From positions 146,618-210,617 of the forward strand of contig CAYRFQ010000004.1 in the NCBI GenBank assembly GCA_964423615.1: a stretch of 64,000 nucleotides of DNA, written 5' to 3'. Each line of letters begins with the position of its first letter. Position 1 is the stretch's first letter. The DNA comes from CAYRFQ01 sp964423615 (GTDB taxonomy: Bacteria; Planctomycetota; Planctomycetia; Gemmatales; Gemmataceae). A program made the position numbers and the translations under genes. Under the pieces are notes generated by a model. The model was not told the origin of the DNA. It saw only the letters and a list, made by a program, of their open reading frames with translations, and made no database searches. This document shows, piece by piece, positions 1 to 8,216 of this stretch.

Positions 1-75
1 GTGTGTCGAGAACTCTCCACCTCCATACACTCCCGGAATCCCAACGTTTCACATCACATCGAAAAGAGAATTTCC

Positions 76-1251
76 ATGGACCCAGACATCCCATACCTGC
101 TGTTAACCCCAGGCCCGTTGACGACATCGCCTGCCGTCCGAGCAACCATGCAACGGGACTACTGCACGTGGGACGACGACTATAACTCGATCGTCAGAGG
201 CATCCGAAGTCGATTGGTCAAGCTCGCGACGCAAGCAGACCCGACCAAACTGCCGGAATTCACGTCTGTCCTCATGCAAGGCAGCGGAACATTCTCAATC
301 GAAGCAGCTATTGGTTCTCTCATACCCCCCACCGGAAAACTATTGATCGTCACCAACGGAGCCTACGGCGATCGGATGGTACAGATCGCTCGATGTCTGC
401 GGATCGCGTACACAGACATCGCGTTCCCCGAAACTGAGCCTGCCTCCCCGGAGCGCGTCAACGAAGCCTTGCTAGCCGATCCCAACATTACACACATCGC
501 GCTCGTTCACTGCGAAACTACTACCGGGATGCTCAATCCCGTTCGGGAAATCGGGGCTGTTGCCAAGAATCACAACAAGACGTATATGGTCGATGCGATG
601 TCGTCGTTCGGTGGCATCCCCATCGACATGAGCGACCTCCAAGCCGACATCCTCGTCTCCTCGTCGAACAAGTGCATCCAAGGGGTACCCGGTTTTGGAT
701 TCGTCGTCGTCAGCCGCCGTTTGATCGAACAGACTCAAGGATGGGCACGGTCTGTCAGCCTCGATTTGTATGATCAGTGGAAAACGATGGAGGAGAAAAA
801 CGGTAAGTGGCGCTACACCTCACCAACTCACGTCGTCCGCGCGTTGGCCGAAGCCTTGGTCGAACTGGACCAAGAGGGCGGTGTCGCCGCGCGTCACCGT
901 CGCTACTCGGAGAACCAACACCGACTGGTCGAGCGTATGGAAGAACTGGGCTTTCGTACACTCCTCCCACGCCGAAATCACTCTCCTATCATCACCTCGT
1001 TTTACTATCCTGACGATCCAAAGTTCAACTTCGAAACGTTTTACCAAGCCCTCAAAAGGCGACGGTTTGTGATCTATCCGGGAAAGATCAGCCAAGCCGA
1101 GACCTTTCGAATTGGCAACATCGGCCACGTCTTCCTGGAAGACATCGAACAACTAGGAAACGCCATTTCCGAAGTCGTTGAGGAACTCGGTCTTCGAATG
1201 CCCCCACAGCAAACCTACGTTTCGCCCGCCTCAGCCTCCTGTGAGAGATGA
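76..1251 (+). CDS. phnW: 2-aminoethylphosphonate--pyruvate transaminase
   Basis: This is a PLP-dependent fold-type I aminotransferase that converts 2-aminoethylphosphonate plus pyruvate to phosphonoacetaldehyde plus alanine, the first step of ciliatine breakdown in the cytoplasm. The N-terminus 'LLTPGPLTTSPAVR' and 'CTWDDDYN' are hallmark PhnW motifs. The PLP lysine is visible in 'SSNKCIQGVPGFGF' (about residue 199), with the cofactor-binding Asp in 'VDAMSSFGG' (about 173). The product is 391 residues, close to the usual PhnW length of about 370. The frame is open to the window edge, but the ATG at 76 starts exactly where PhnW proteins start, so the upstream 25 codons are probably untranslated. 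The ackA gene follows on the same strand. No phosphonatase (phnX) or phosphonoacetate route gene is visible here; it may lie to the left of the window. Confidence 0.93.
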   Translation: MDPDIPYLLLTPGPLTTSPAVRATMQRDYCTWDDDYNSIVRGIRSRLVKLATQADPTKLPEFTSVLMQGSGTFSIEAAIGSLIPPTGKLLIVTNGAYGDRMVQIARCLRIAYTDIAFPETEPASPERVNEALLADPNITHIALVHCETTTGMLNPVREIGAVAKNHNKTYMVDAMSSFGGIPIDMSDLQADILVSSSNKCIQGVPGFGFVVVSRRLIEQTQGWARSVSLDLYDQWKTMEEKNGKWRYTSPTHVVRALAEALVELDQEGGVAARHRRYSENQHRLVERMEELGFRTLLPRRNHSPIITSFYYPDDPKFNFETFYQALKRRRFVIYPGKISQAETFRIGNIGHVFLEDIEQLGNAISEVVEELGLRMPPQQTYVSPASASCER

Positions 1252-1340
1252 CCGTCCCGTGCGATACTGCTAAACTGGGGATGGTGCGTGGATTCCAAGT
1301 TGACGGAATCCCAGTTCTCTTTGTGGTGGGAGTCCGACCC

Positions 1341-2540
1341 GTGAGCATTCTCGTCATCAATTCCGGTTCGAGCAGTCTCAAATTCGCCGCCTTCGAAACT
1401 CCATCATTGGACACTCTGGCCAGCGGAAAAATCCAATGGCGAGGTGACCACGTCGAAGGCACCAGCACGCTGGAATTCGGCGACACCAAGCGAGTCAAGC
1501 AAGTCTCGATTTCGGGATATGAACATGCCGTCCGGTACGCCTTGGAATCCCTCGAAGCCGAGCACATCATCAACTCCGACCAACCCATCGAAGCTGTCGG
1601 TCACCGAATCGTCCATGGCGGATCGCTATTCCCCAAGAGTGTGTACATCGATTCCAGTGCAAAGGACGGCATTCGAAAGCTCGCGAATTTCGCTCCCCTC
1701 CATAATCCCCCAGCACTGGAGGCCATCGAGGCGATCGAGAAAGTCCTTCGCGAAGTCCCGAATGTGGCCGTCTTCGACACTTCGTTCCACGCAACGATCG
1801 GTCCCGAAGCTCACGTCTATCCTCTGCCCTACGAATGGTACGAACAGAGACAGGTGCGAAGGTACGGCTTCCACGGCATCAGCGTCGACTATTGCACGCG
1901 CCGTTCGGCGGAACTGTTGGATCGTCCGGCTTCGGAACTCCGACTGGTCGTCTGTCATCTCGGAAATGGGTGTTCGGCGACGGCCGTCCAACACGGCAAG
2001 AGCGTAGCCACGACCATGGGGTTCACTCCGCTCGAAGGATTGATGATGGGAACGCGTTGCGGCTCGGTAGACCCCAGTGTCGTCGTTCACATGCAGACCC
2101 AGGCTGGATTCTCTCCGCAAGAAGTCGAACGCGTCATGAATCACGAATCCGGATTGCTCGGAATCTCCGGCGTATCGTCGGACTTCCGCGAAGTCGACGC
2201 TGCCTCGCGAGAAGGCAACGCAAGGGCGAAACTCGCCATCGACATTTACGCCGACCGGATCCGAATGGCCATCGGTGCGGCCGTTGTAAAGATGGGCGGA
2301 GTCGACGCGTTGATCTTCACCGCCGGCGTCGGGGAGCACTCGGCTCCCCTCCGCGAGATGGTGTGCCAAGGACTCGATTGTATTGGTATCCAACTCGATA
2401 GTCAGGCAAACTCCGAGTGTCAACCCGATGTCAATGTCGCAACGAAGAATTCTCCAGCCAAGATCCTGGTCTTGCACACTCGCGAAGAGTTGTTGATTGC
2501 CAAAGAGACCCACGCACTTTTGATCGACCTGAGTAGTTAG
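1341..2540 (+). CDS. ackA: Acetate kinase
   Basis: Acetate kinase interconverts acetate plus ATP and acetyl phosphate plus ADP. The family signatures are clear: 'ILVINSGSSSLKF' at the N-terminus, 'GHRIVHGG', 'FDTSFHATIG', 'YGFHGIS', 'CHLGNGCSATAV', 'GFTPLEGLMMGTRCGSVDP' and 'FTAGVGEHSA'. From the GTG at 1341 the product is 399 residues, the normal size. A GGGAG ribosome-binding site lies about 8 nt upstream of that GTG. An in-frame ATG at 1248 overlaps the phnW stop as ATGA and would add 31 residues of non-conserved sequence; I prefer the GTG because homologues begin at the ILVINSG strand. The gene lies downstream of phnW on the same strand, so the two may be co-transcribed. Acetate from a phosphonoacetate hydrolase route would be a logical link, but that is inference. 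Confidence 0.95.
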   Translation: MSILVINSGSSSLKFAAFETPSLDTLASGKIQWRGDHVEGTSTLEFGDTKRVKQVSISGYEHAVRYALESLEAEHIINSDQPIEAVGHRIVHGGSLFPKSVYIDSSAKDGIRKLANFAPLHNPPALEAIEAIEKVLREVPNVAVFDTSFHATIGPEAHVYPLPYEWYEQRQVRRYGFHGISVDYCTRRSAELLDRPASELRLVVCHLGNGCSATAVQHGKSVATTMGFTPLEGLMMGTRCGSVDPSVVVHMQTQAGFSPQEVERVMNHESGLLGISGVSSDFREVDAASREGNARAKLAIDIYADRIRMAIGAAVVKMGGVDALIFTAGVGEHSAPLREMVCQGLDCIGIQLDSQANSECQPDVNVATKNSPAKILVLHTREELLIAKETHALLIDLSS

Positions 2541-2615
2541 GACCGAAAGTCACAAGGAAGATGTTGGCGTCCCGATCGAAACTGGACTTGCAGCATGTAC
2601 AACGGTCGTTTCGTT

Positions 2616-3248
2616 CTACTTACCACGCCTTCTTGTCTGAGAAAGCGTGGGTAGCACAAATAAGGGTACAGCCCCTGGGCTGTTCAGTTCATTCTCGATT
2701 TCTTCGCTGTAAACACGTATGGAATCGGCTTGTCGTGCATAGCCCGAGCACACACACTGACTCCCTAATTCTGGGCATCCCGCACATTCGTTGGCCTTGA
2801 TCAACCCCCGCTTGATTCGGAACACCCAAAAAATCCCAAACAAGATCGCCAAAGTCAGGACTGACAACCACCACCAAGCTGTTACCAGCAAACCCAGTAA
2901 GAATACGAAAACGACTCCCGCTCCAAACCGGAGCAGGTCCATCACAATCCGGGGTAGGTGACGATAAAGCGGCGGATACGACAACCCGACCACGGGAACG
3001 AGAAGACCATAACACACCGACAGTGCCCAGCCGTCATTCGGCCGCACCAAAACGAGCAGCCCTAGTGTCAAAGCCACACCCAAGTACAACAGCCCACAGC
3101 TTCGGCAAATCTTCCACTTCCAGAGCGAGAACACGTGTTGCTCAAACCTTCCGCACAACGGACTGTGGGCAAATTGAAACCACCCGGTTCGTTTCCACCA
3201 AATCCATCGCTTCCAAATCCCGAAACGGAGCCGGGCGAACGTCTTCAT
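2616..3248 (-). CDS. Uncharacterised membrane protein with cysteine pairs
   Basis: A 210-residue protein of unknown function. The N-terminal part is basic and aromatic, with 'CGRFEQHV' and 'ICRSCGLLY' cysteines resembling half of a zinc ribbon. It is followed by three or four hydrophobic segments (about residues 60-80, 85-105 and 110-150) and a C-terminal cysteine cluster (CAGCPELGSQCVC). The start codon at 3248 overlaps the stop of the upstream YbjQ-like gene as ATGA, so the two are translationally coupled. It is the last gene of a three-gene minus-strand unit (3938 to 2616) that also encodes a one-helix zinc-ribbon protein. A metal- or stress-related membrane role is possible, but nothing in the sequence fixes it. 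An imperfect hairpin (2623-2650) sits over the 3' end, facing the convergent ackA. Confidence 0.7.
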   Translation of the reverse strand: MKTFARLRFGIWKRWIWWKRTGWFQFAHSPLCGRFEQHVFSLWKWKICRSCGLLYLGVALTLGLLVLVRPNDGWALSVCYGLLVPVVGLSYPPLYRHLPRIVMDLLRFGAGVVFVFLLGLLVTAWWWLSVLTLAILFGIFWVFRIKRGLIKANECAGCPELGSQCVCSGYARQADSIRVYSEEIENELNSPGAVPLFVLPTLSQTRRRGK

Positions 3249-3706
3249 GACTCCTTGCCCTTTTGGCCCAAAAACTGGCCAATCTCGTAGACAATGTTCC
3301 CCATCGCTCCAGTCGGTATATAGTTCCAAACGGGATGGATGATGACCGCTGTTCCATTGGCGACAACTTGAGTGTCACCCTGAGCGGCTCCGGCCAGCTC
3401 GAACTGGACGTTGATGATCGCGTTAGCGCCTTGCCGACTGGCCATCTGCATCATGCGGTCGACGGCCCGTTGGCGGGATTCGTTCGCGAGGGCCGCGTAG
3501 GATTGTAGTTCGCCGCCAGTGAGTCGCTTGCAACCCATGGCAAAATCTTGCCCGAAATCTTTGGATCGGACACTGATGCCCCAAACCATCCCGAGGTACT
3601 CAGTAATTTCGTACCCGTCGAAGCCATCGCTGCCGGTCAACAGGATGCGACCATCAGTGATCTCTGGACGTGTTCCGGCGCACAAGTCATCTCTGCGAAG
3701 TTCCAT
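3245..3706 (-). CDS. YbjQ/UPF0145 family heavy-metal-binding-domain protein
   Basis: A 153-residue protein of the YbjQ (UPF0145, DUF74) family. The family pattern is visible as 'GYEITEYLGMVWGISVRSKDFGQD', the central region 'LQSYAALANESRQRAVDRMMQMA' and 'GANAIINVQFE'. Members form pentameric rings; they were named for a proposed heavy-metal-binding domain, and the biochemical role remains poorly defined. The ATG at 3706 gives a normal family start; 21 further in-frame codons upstream are probably not used. The gene's last bases overlap the start of the membrane-protein gene at 3248, and the zinc-ribbon gene (3938-3720) lies 13 nt upstream. The trio is therefore a probable operon. Confidence 0.85.
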   Translation of the reverse strand: MELRRDDLCAGTRPEITDGRILLTGSDGFDGYEITEYLGMVWGISVRSKDFGQDFAMGCKRLTGGELQSYAALANESRQRAVDRMMQMASRQGANAIINVQFELAGAAQGDTQVVANGTAVIIHPVWNYIPTGAMGNIVYEIGQFLGQKGKES

Positions 3707-3719
3707 TCTTGAGGTCCCC

Positions 3720-3938
3720 TTAGTCGTCGTAGTCCAAGTATCGTTTTCGTTGGCGGAGTGGCGCTCCACAAACGTTACAGTAGCTCGCGTCCATCAACTC
3801 GACGCTAATCACTTCATTACACTCTTGGCAGCGATACGTTTTCCGAGACATCGTCGCCCGAACATACACGAGACCGCCAAAGACCACGACGGCAAGGCCG
3901 ATCAAGGCATAAAACCCGAGTACGATGAACGCTTCCAC
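3720..3938 (-). CDS. Small membrane-anchored zinc-ribbon protein
   Basis: A 72-residue protein with one N-terminal transmembrane helix (about residues 4-26) followed by a compact zinc ribbon made of two CxxC pairs (CQEC and CNVC), and a charged tail. The start is GTG at 3938 with an AGGAG ribosome-binding site 7 nt upstream. It is the first gene of the minus-strand trio with the YbjQ-like and membrane proteins. The layout resembles the small 'zinc-ribbon plus helix' proteins often found next to membrane regulators, but no function can be assigned. Confidence 0.7.
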   Translation of the reverse strand: MEAFIVLGFYALIGLAVVVFGGLVYVRATMSRKTYRCQECNEVISVELMDASYCNVCGAPLRQRKRYLDYDD

Positions 3939-4455
3939 GAGTACACTCCTGTAGGAGGAATTGATTCTACTGGTACTTCGTATGTTACAGAAAAGTATTT
4001 TAACGAAATGCCCGAAGGGGGGCGAAAGCCACGAAGTCGAGCAAAATTGGAAGCTGAGTTCCCGGACCCACTCCGAAATGCCGGTTATGAGATATCGCCG
4101 GACGGGTGGCTCGTTGTCGGATTTTGTATTTTGGATCGTGGCAGCAAGCGGCCGCTTTGGTACTCTGGGTCTTTAGTTATCCCCCTTTGCGTTGGGCCAC
4201 CAAGCCCTGGCAAATGGTGGGTTCTGTTTTCCCTTTGGTCTGCGGTGAAATTTCTCGTCGAGGTTCCAAACATGGCCGATGGAGTCCCTCCCTCCAACCA
4301 TGGAAAAACTCCGCCGGCACACAACCACAAAAGAACTCGATACAAAAGACAAAACCCAAAGCAAACGGCAGCAATCTGCCACAATCCTAAATACCAGATC
4401 CACCAAAACGTAGTTTCTCCATAATGACACCGAGGTTACTTATAGGAACACTGTG
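3939..4455. other. Intergenic region, 517 bp, no supported gene
   Basis: This separates the divergent zinc-ribbon gene (minus) and the selenoprotein candidate (plus). Several short overlapping frames exist on both strands, but none has a recognisable domain, a good ribosome-binding site or planctomycete-like codon texture. It presumably holds two divergent promoters; I cannot place them with confidence. Confidence 0.5.
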
Positions 4456-5772
4456 ATGAATCTCTTCCGATATGCCAGTGTAGTTCTCGGAACCGCTCTG
4501 TTGTTCTCTGGATTCGTTCAGGCCGAAGAAACCCAATTCCTCAGCGATACGGAATTCGCCAAACTCCACAAACTCATCAAACGCCAACCGGGCGAGTCGA
4601 GGTGGATGGAAATCGATTGGCACCCGAACGTATGGGAAGCTCGACAGAAAGCCGCTGCCGAGGGCAAACCGATTTTCATCATGGCAGGAAGCGGCGGCGC
4701 TCCCGCCGCAGGTTGTTGAACGGCCGGACGTGGCGTGAGCCGTGCGCTCACATTCTGGAATGACGAGACCATCAAGCTCATCCAAGAAAACTTCATCGCT
4801 GCATCCGTCCCGACATGGCTCTGTCGAGCAAAAACACCCGAAGGAGAGTTCCTCCGCAGCGCAGGAATTCACAAACAGTGGGTGACCTCCAGCGGTTACA
4901 TGAGTTGTGTGTCCGCCAGCGGAAAAAAACTTGGTCGAAGACCATCCAAGGAAGTCCTCGAAAAGTTCAGGCAGCTTCCCGAACGCGAGCGCAAGCCGGG
5001 GACTGTCCAGGTACCCGATCTCAAACCGTCCGAACAAGTGATCCCATCGCCCCCGAAGAACGGAATGGTGCTGCGTGTTCACGCCCGTTTTCTCACACAA
5101 GATGATGACGACACGTTAAGACACGCAAAGACCACCGACTTCCCCTTGATGCGAGCCAAACCCAGGGTCCTGGAATCTTGGAAACGTTTTCTTGAGCCAA
5201 ACACCGAATACATGTGGCTCACACAGAAGGAATGCAAAGCACTCGTCCCCGAGAGTCCCAAGAAGGGGCAGACAGTACCTGTCGACCGGATCATCGCCGA
5301 ACGGATGGCTCGCTTCCACTTGACGCCCCAACGTGCAACGACGAGCGAGGGACATATCGTACGTAAACGAGCAGTCAAGTCGGCCAAACTATCCTTGGTC
5401 GTCCGAGACGTCACTGCCAAACACGTTCGGATGAAATTGACCGGTTTTATCCATTGGGGAAGCGATTTTGACGCAGCGAAAGCAACGACTCCGAACGGGC
5501 CACTCCGTCAAGGGTTTGCAACACATGTCTACGGTCGTCTGGAGTTCGATAGAAAGAAGAACGCCTTTACCCGAGTTGACATCGTCGCGCCCGGTCACGT
5601 CTGGGGACGTTGGGGTGACGCGAACGGTAGAAGCATGTACGTCGAACAGCCCGGACGAACGCCTTTTGGGTTTGCTTTCGAACTCACAACTGGAGAGTCA
5701 CCATCCGACCGGATTCCACCCGGTGGAAATGGAGCTTATGTTTCCGACCGAACAGGCTATTTCGGGAAATAG
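4456..5772 (+). CDS. Candidate selenoprotein: secreted thioredoxin-like protein with UGA-encoded Sec88
   Basis: Two open stretches in the same frame (4456-4716 and 4720-5772) are separated only by TGA at 4717-4719. Read through as selenocysteine they make one 438-residue protein: a signal peptide (about residues 1-23, ending 'FVQAEE'), a thioredoxin-like segment ('AEGKPIFIMAGSGG' then Gly-Cys87-Sec88-Thr, then 'NDETIKLIQENFIAASV'), a charged linker with 'VDRIIAERMARFHL', and a C-terminal beta-rich domain containing 'KLTGFIHWGSDFD' and 'VYGRLEFDRKKNAFTRVD'. The strand-active-site-helix-strand order matches thioredoxin-fold proteins, with Cys-Sec where the redox pair should be. A stem-loop starts right after the TGA (separate entry). 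Continuity of protein-like sequence across the TGA argues against two genes, and the second half has no convincing start of its own. A nonsense-mutated pseudogene is the alternative. Likely an exported redox protein; the substrate is unknown. Confidence 0.8.
4717..4758 (+). promoter_or_regulatory. Putative bacterial SECIS element
   Basis: Directly after the in-frame TGA there is a two-part hairpin. The lower stem pairs CCGGA (4724-4728) with TCTGG (4754-4758, one G-U pair). The upper stem is a perfect 6-bp GTGAGC (4735-4740) with GCTCAC (4746-4751), and the apical loop is CGTGC. The loop begins 22 nt after the TGA, inside the 16-37 nt window known for bacterial SECIS elements, and it carries a G in its second position as SelB-binding loops do. 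Pairing was read by eye; no folding energy was calculated. Confidence 0.75.
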
Positions 5773-6116
5773 AATCTTCCGTGATGTTCGCGTTGAAGTA
5801 CCCGCAGTTGAGTACTCGTCTACATTTTCGAATTTGGATTTGCCAAAAAATCGTATGTCCACGCGGCTCGCCTGTTCTTTTTCTAGAGTGCAGTTGAGTA
5901 CACACGACTTGCGTATACCTGCGATGAACATAGGATTGCAAAATCCAGAAGTACACGACCTGCGGTTCGAGAAATCCACGGGTCATTGAAGAATCAATAA
6001 GACTACTTGGGGAGTGACTTCCAAGTGTTCGAACCGTAACCGGAGGACGGCGTTGGGCTTGCCTCCGTTACAGTGATTGTTGATTGGCCAAGACGCACTT
6101 TTTTGGAGAACCTCAA
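5773..6116. other. Intergenic region with an imperfect inverted repeat
   Basis: No gene is supported in these 344 bp. GTAACCGGAGG (6036-6046) and CCTCCGTTAC (6062-6071) form a 10-bp stem with one bulged base and a 15-nt loop. No T-run follows, so it is not a classical terminator. The ribosome-binding site GGAG for the DUF1080 gene lies about 10 nt before its ATG at 6117. Confidence 0.5.
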
Positions 6117-6818
6117 ATGAACCGCATCGTATTCGTTCTTGGTTTCTGCCTTTTCGTGATGGCCTTGTCCGTTGCGAGAGCTGGCGATTCTGGAAAGCAG
6201 AACACCCTCAACGAAGCTGAGAAGAAACTAGGCTGGAAACTTCTTTTCGATGGCAAGACCGTCGATGGTTGGATGAGTTGGAACTCTCGCAAGCCACTCA
6301 AAGAAGGAAAGTGGCGCGTCAAAGAAGGCGTCCTGGAACTAACACGAGGAGGCGGCGACATCTACACAGCCAAGCCGTATGAGAACTTCATACTTTCGCT
6401 CGAGTGGAAAACGACGGGCAACAGCGGCATCTTCGTGCGGGTCGATCCGAAGTCCAAAGGACCCATCTGGCGAGTCGCTCCCGAGATGCAAATCGAGCGA
6501 CGAAATGCTGCCTATCTCTACAACCTCTATTACCCCAAAGGCAAGCTAAAGATCAACACGGGTGATTGGAACCACGTCAAAATTCGTATGGTGAATGGAC
6601 ACGGAACGCACTGGTTCAATGGTGTCAAACTCTACGAATATAAAATCGGCAGCGAAGATTGGAACAAGCGAGTCATGAAGAGCAAATTCAACAAACAGAT
6701 CAAAGAGTTTGGGATGAAGGCCAATGGTCACATCGGCCTTCAAGATCACGGAGCAACAGTGAGGTTTCGAAACATCAAAATTCGTGAGCTGCCCAAGTCG
6801 GTTTCTGGAAAAGAATAA
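6117..6818 (+). CDS. Secreted DUF1080 (3-keto-disaccharide hydrolase-like) protein
   Basis: A 233-residue protein with a signal peptide (about residues 1-22, 'LFVMALSVARAGD') followed by a single DUF1080 domain of concanavalin-like beta-sandwich type. Typical motifs are 'GWKLLFDGKTVDGWMSW', 'GDIYTAKPYENFILSLEWK', 'NSGIFVRV', 'WNHVKIRMVNGHGTHWFNG' and 'GHIGLQDHGATVRFRNIKIREL'. The family is hugely expanded in planctomycetes and is annotated as 3-keto-disaccharide hydrolase; this member's substrate cannot be told from sequence. The protein likely acts in the periplasm or outside the cell on carbohydrates. The ATG at 6117 is chosen because it begins the signal peptide and has a GGAG site. A strong terminator follows at 6853-6890, so the gene is probably monocistronic. 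Confidence 0.9.
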   Translation: MNRIVFVLGFCLFVMALSVARAGDSGKQNTLNEAEKKLGWKLLFDGKTVDGWMSWNSRKPLKEGKWRVKEGVLELTRGGGDIYTAKPYENFILSLEWKTTGNSGIFVRVDPKSKGPIWRVAPEMQIERRNAAYLYNLYYPKGKLKINTGDWNHVKIRMVNGHGTHWFNGVKLYEYKIGSEDWNKRVMKSKFNKQIKEFGMKANGHIGLQDHGATVRFRNIKIRELPKSVSGKE

Positions 6819-6852
6819 TCATTCAGATTGATTGTGACAGAGTCGAATCTTG

Positions 6853-6890
6853 AAAGGAGCAGGCATTATGAGTGTGCTTGCTCCTTTCTT
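6853..6890. terminator. Intrinsic terminator hairpin
   Basis: A perfect 9-bp stem, AAAGGAGCA (6853-6861) with TGCTCCTTT (6879-6887), with further G-C pairs inside and T-rich sequence after it. It sits between the convergent DUF1080 gene (plus) and HAD gene (minus) and could serve both. Confidence 0.75.
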
Positions 6891-6941
6891 GCATGAACGA
6901 TTATCGACGTGACAAACTTTCGAGTTTCTCACTCACAACCG

Positions 6942-7376
6942 TCAACACCTTCTCTGCCAATTTCGATCGAACGGATCAACGACAACGACGTCAAAGCCGT
7001 ACTCTTTCCCTTCGATGGCTACTCCCTCCGAATCATCAACGTGCAAATCAATTCCAAATATAGATGGCCATTTGGAAGGTGGCCTTCGCTGGTCCCTACG
7101 AAAAGTGTCGTCGTGAACGTATTGATTAATCACTTCCTGAATACGAATGCCATAGAACCACATCATCCACTTCAAACTCTTCCGTGATCGATACGACGTG
7201 GTGTAGATCGAAATCCTACACCCAAGCCGGCAGAGTTCCTGAAGGAGATCTCGCGCTCCCAGACGGAGTGGTTCGTGCAACCAGTGGCGAAACAACCACG
7301 GAATCCGATTCGGCTCCTGAGGGATCTCAGGGTGATAACAAATCAACGTGTCGTCGATGTCAAACGAAATGTGCAT
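6942..7376 (-). CDS. Small HAD-family phosphatase
   Basis: A 144-residue protein with all four haloacid dehalogenase motifs: motif I 'FDIDDTL' near the N-terminus, motif II Thr in 'SIYTTSYRS', motif III Lys in 'PPSKWPSIFG' and motif IV acidic pair in 'DLHVDDSEG'. It is close to a minimal Rossmann HAD core with only a small cap, like those acting on phosphoproteins or small phosphorylated metabolites. The ATG at 7376 lies immediately before motif I as usual; an in-frame TTG at 7397 would add seven residues. It stands alone on the minus strand between two secreted-protein genes. Substrate unknown. Confidence 0.8.
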   Translation of the reverse strand: MHISFDIDDTLICYHPEIPQEPNRIPWLFRHWLHEPLRLGARDLLQELCRLGCRISIYTTSYRSRKSLKWMMWFYGIRIQEVINQYVHDDTFRRDQRRPPSKWPSIFGIDLHVDDSEGVAIEGKEYGFDVVVVDPFDRNWQRRC

Positions 7377-7542
7377 CACGCCATTCTCGTTACCCAAGGA
7401 ACCACCGGTCGCGTGTCTCCACTCTCACATCATGGCGATTTTTTCAAATACTCCCTGCAAGTATTTCCACCCACAGCATTCTTTGAATGAAGGTTACCAA
7501 ATCAACATCAACCACTTCTAAGCAGGAAAGTGAACATACAAC

Positions 7543-7992
7543 ATGATGCGTACGATCCTTACCAACACAGCTTTTACCGTTTGTCTCTCGGCCTTCTGTG
7601 TGAGCACGGCCTCGGCCCAATCGACATTAAACGGTTTCTGGCGAAACACCGATAAAAATACTCGCGGCGTCACCAAACTATTGGTCACCGGATCTGGCAA
7701 CAATTACACAATCCGAGCCTGGGGAAAATGTCATCCTTCCGATTGCTACTGGGGCAGCCGAAAACTCCATGTCCTCGGCACGTCGGTCTCGAGCAAGACC
7801 AAGAGATACGGGTTCGCAGTCTACAACCAGAAGTTCGCGGTCAAGTACATGTCGTTGCGTCGAGTCGGCAACTACTTGATAGCCGAAATCAACACGATCT
7901 TCCTGGATAACTCCGGCCGATCTAACTACCGAAGTACTTACACATTCCGCCGAAACCTCAGAACCCTTCCCGTCGGAACGATAAAGAGGTAA
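7543..7992 (+). CDS. Small secreted protein of unknown function
   Basis: A 149-residue protein with a signal peptide (residues 1 to about 25, 'CVSTASAQS') and a mature part that begins 'TLNGFWRNTDKNTRGVTKLLV'. The mature domain alternates aromatic and basic residues as in a small beta-barrel or lipocalin-like sheet, and contains two cysteines in 'WGKCHPSDCYWG' that could form a disulfide in the periplasm. I recall similar secreted proteins with a G-K-C-x-P-x-D-C-x-W-G motif but cannot name a family. Two consecutive ATGs (7543, 7546) can start it. A terminator follows at 8043-8080. Confidence 0.75.
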   Translation: MMRTILTNTAFTVCLSAFCVSTASAQSTLNGFWRNTDKNTRGVTKLLVTGSGNNYTIRAWGKCHPSDCYWGSRKLHVLGTSVSSKTKRYGFAVYNQKFAVKYMSLRRVGNYLIAEINTIFLDNSGRSNYRSTYTFRRNLRTLPVGTIKR

Positions 7993-8042
7993 AGCTAGAT
8001 TCCTCCATAATTCCAATAGACAAATAGAACGCCCCTCTCGCG

Positions 8043-8080
8043 TCCCCTTGACCTACCCCACTCGAAGGTCATGGGGATTG
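8043..8080 (+). terminator. Intrinsic terminator hairpin
   Basis: TCCCC-T-TGACCT (8043-8054) pairs with AGGTCA-T-GGGGA (8066-8077), 11 pairs around one T-T mismatch, followed by TTGTTTC. It ends the transcript of the small secreted protein and isolates purH. Confidence 0.7.
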
Positions 8081-8216
8081 TTTCATCTCTGGCCTTTTGG
8101 CCTTACCACTACGCTTTGGCTTCTCTCCTTGTTCGTTCCCCTGTGTAATTCTCGACCCGTCCATATCATGAACGAGTACAACATCGAGTTTTAGTCATGG
8201 TCGAGAGGAGCCTTTG

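Noticed and set aside
1248..1340. N-terminal extension of acetate kinase from an ATGA-coupled ATG
   Set aside because: The 31 extra residues do not match acetate kinases, and the GTG at 1341 has a GGGAG site. The coupling remains possible, so it is noted in the ackA entry.
4720..5772. Second half of the selenoprotein as an independent gene
   Set aside because: The first start (GTG at 4735) falls inside the SECIS-like stem, has no ribosome-binding site, and would begin in the middle of the thioredoxin-like segment.
5950..5985. tRNA-like TTCGA string
   Set aside because: No acceptor, D or anticodon arms can be formed around it; no tRNA was found in the window.
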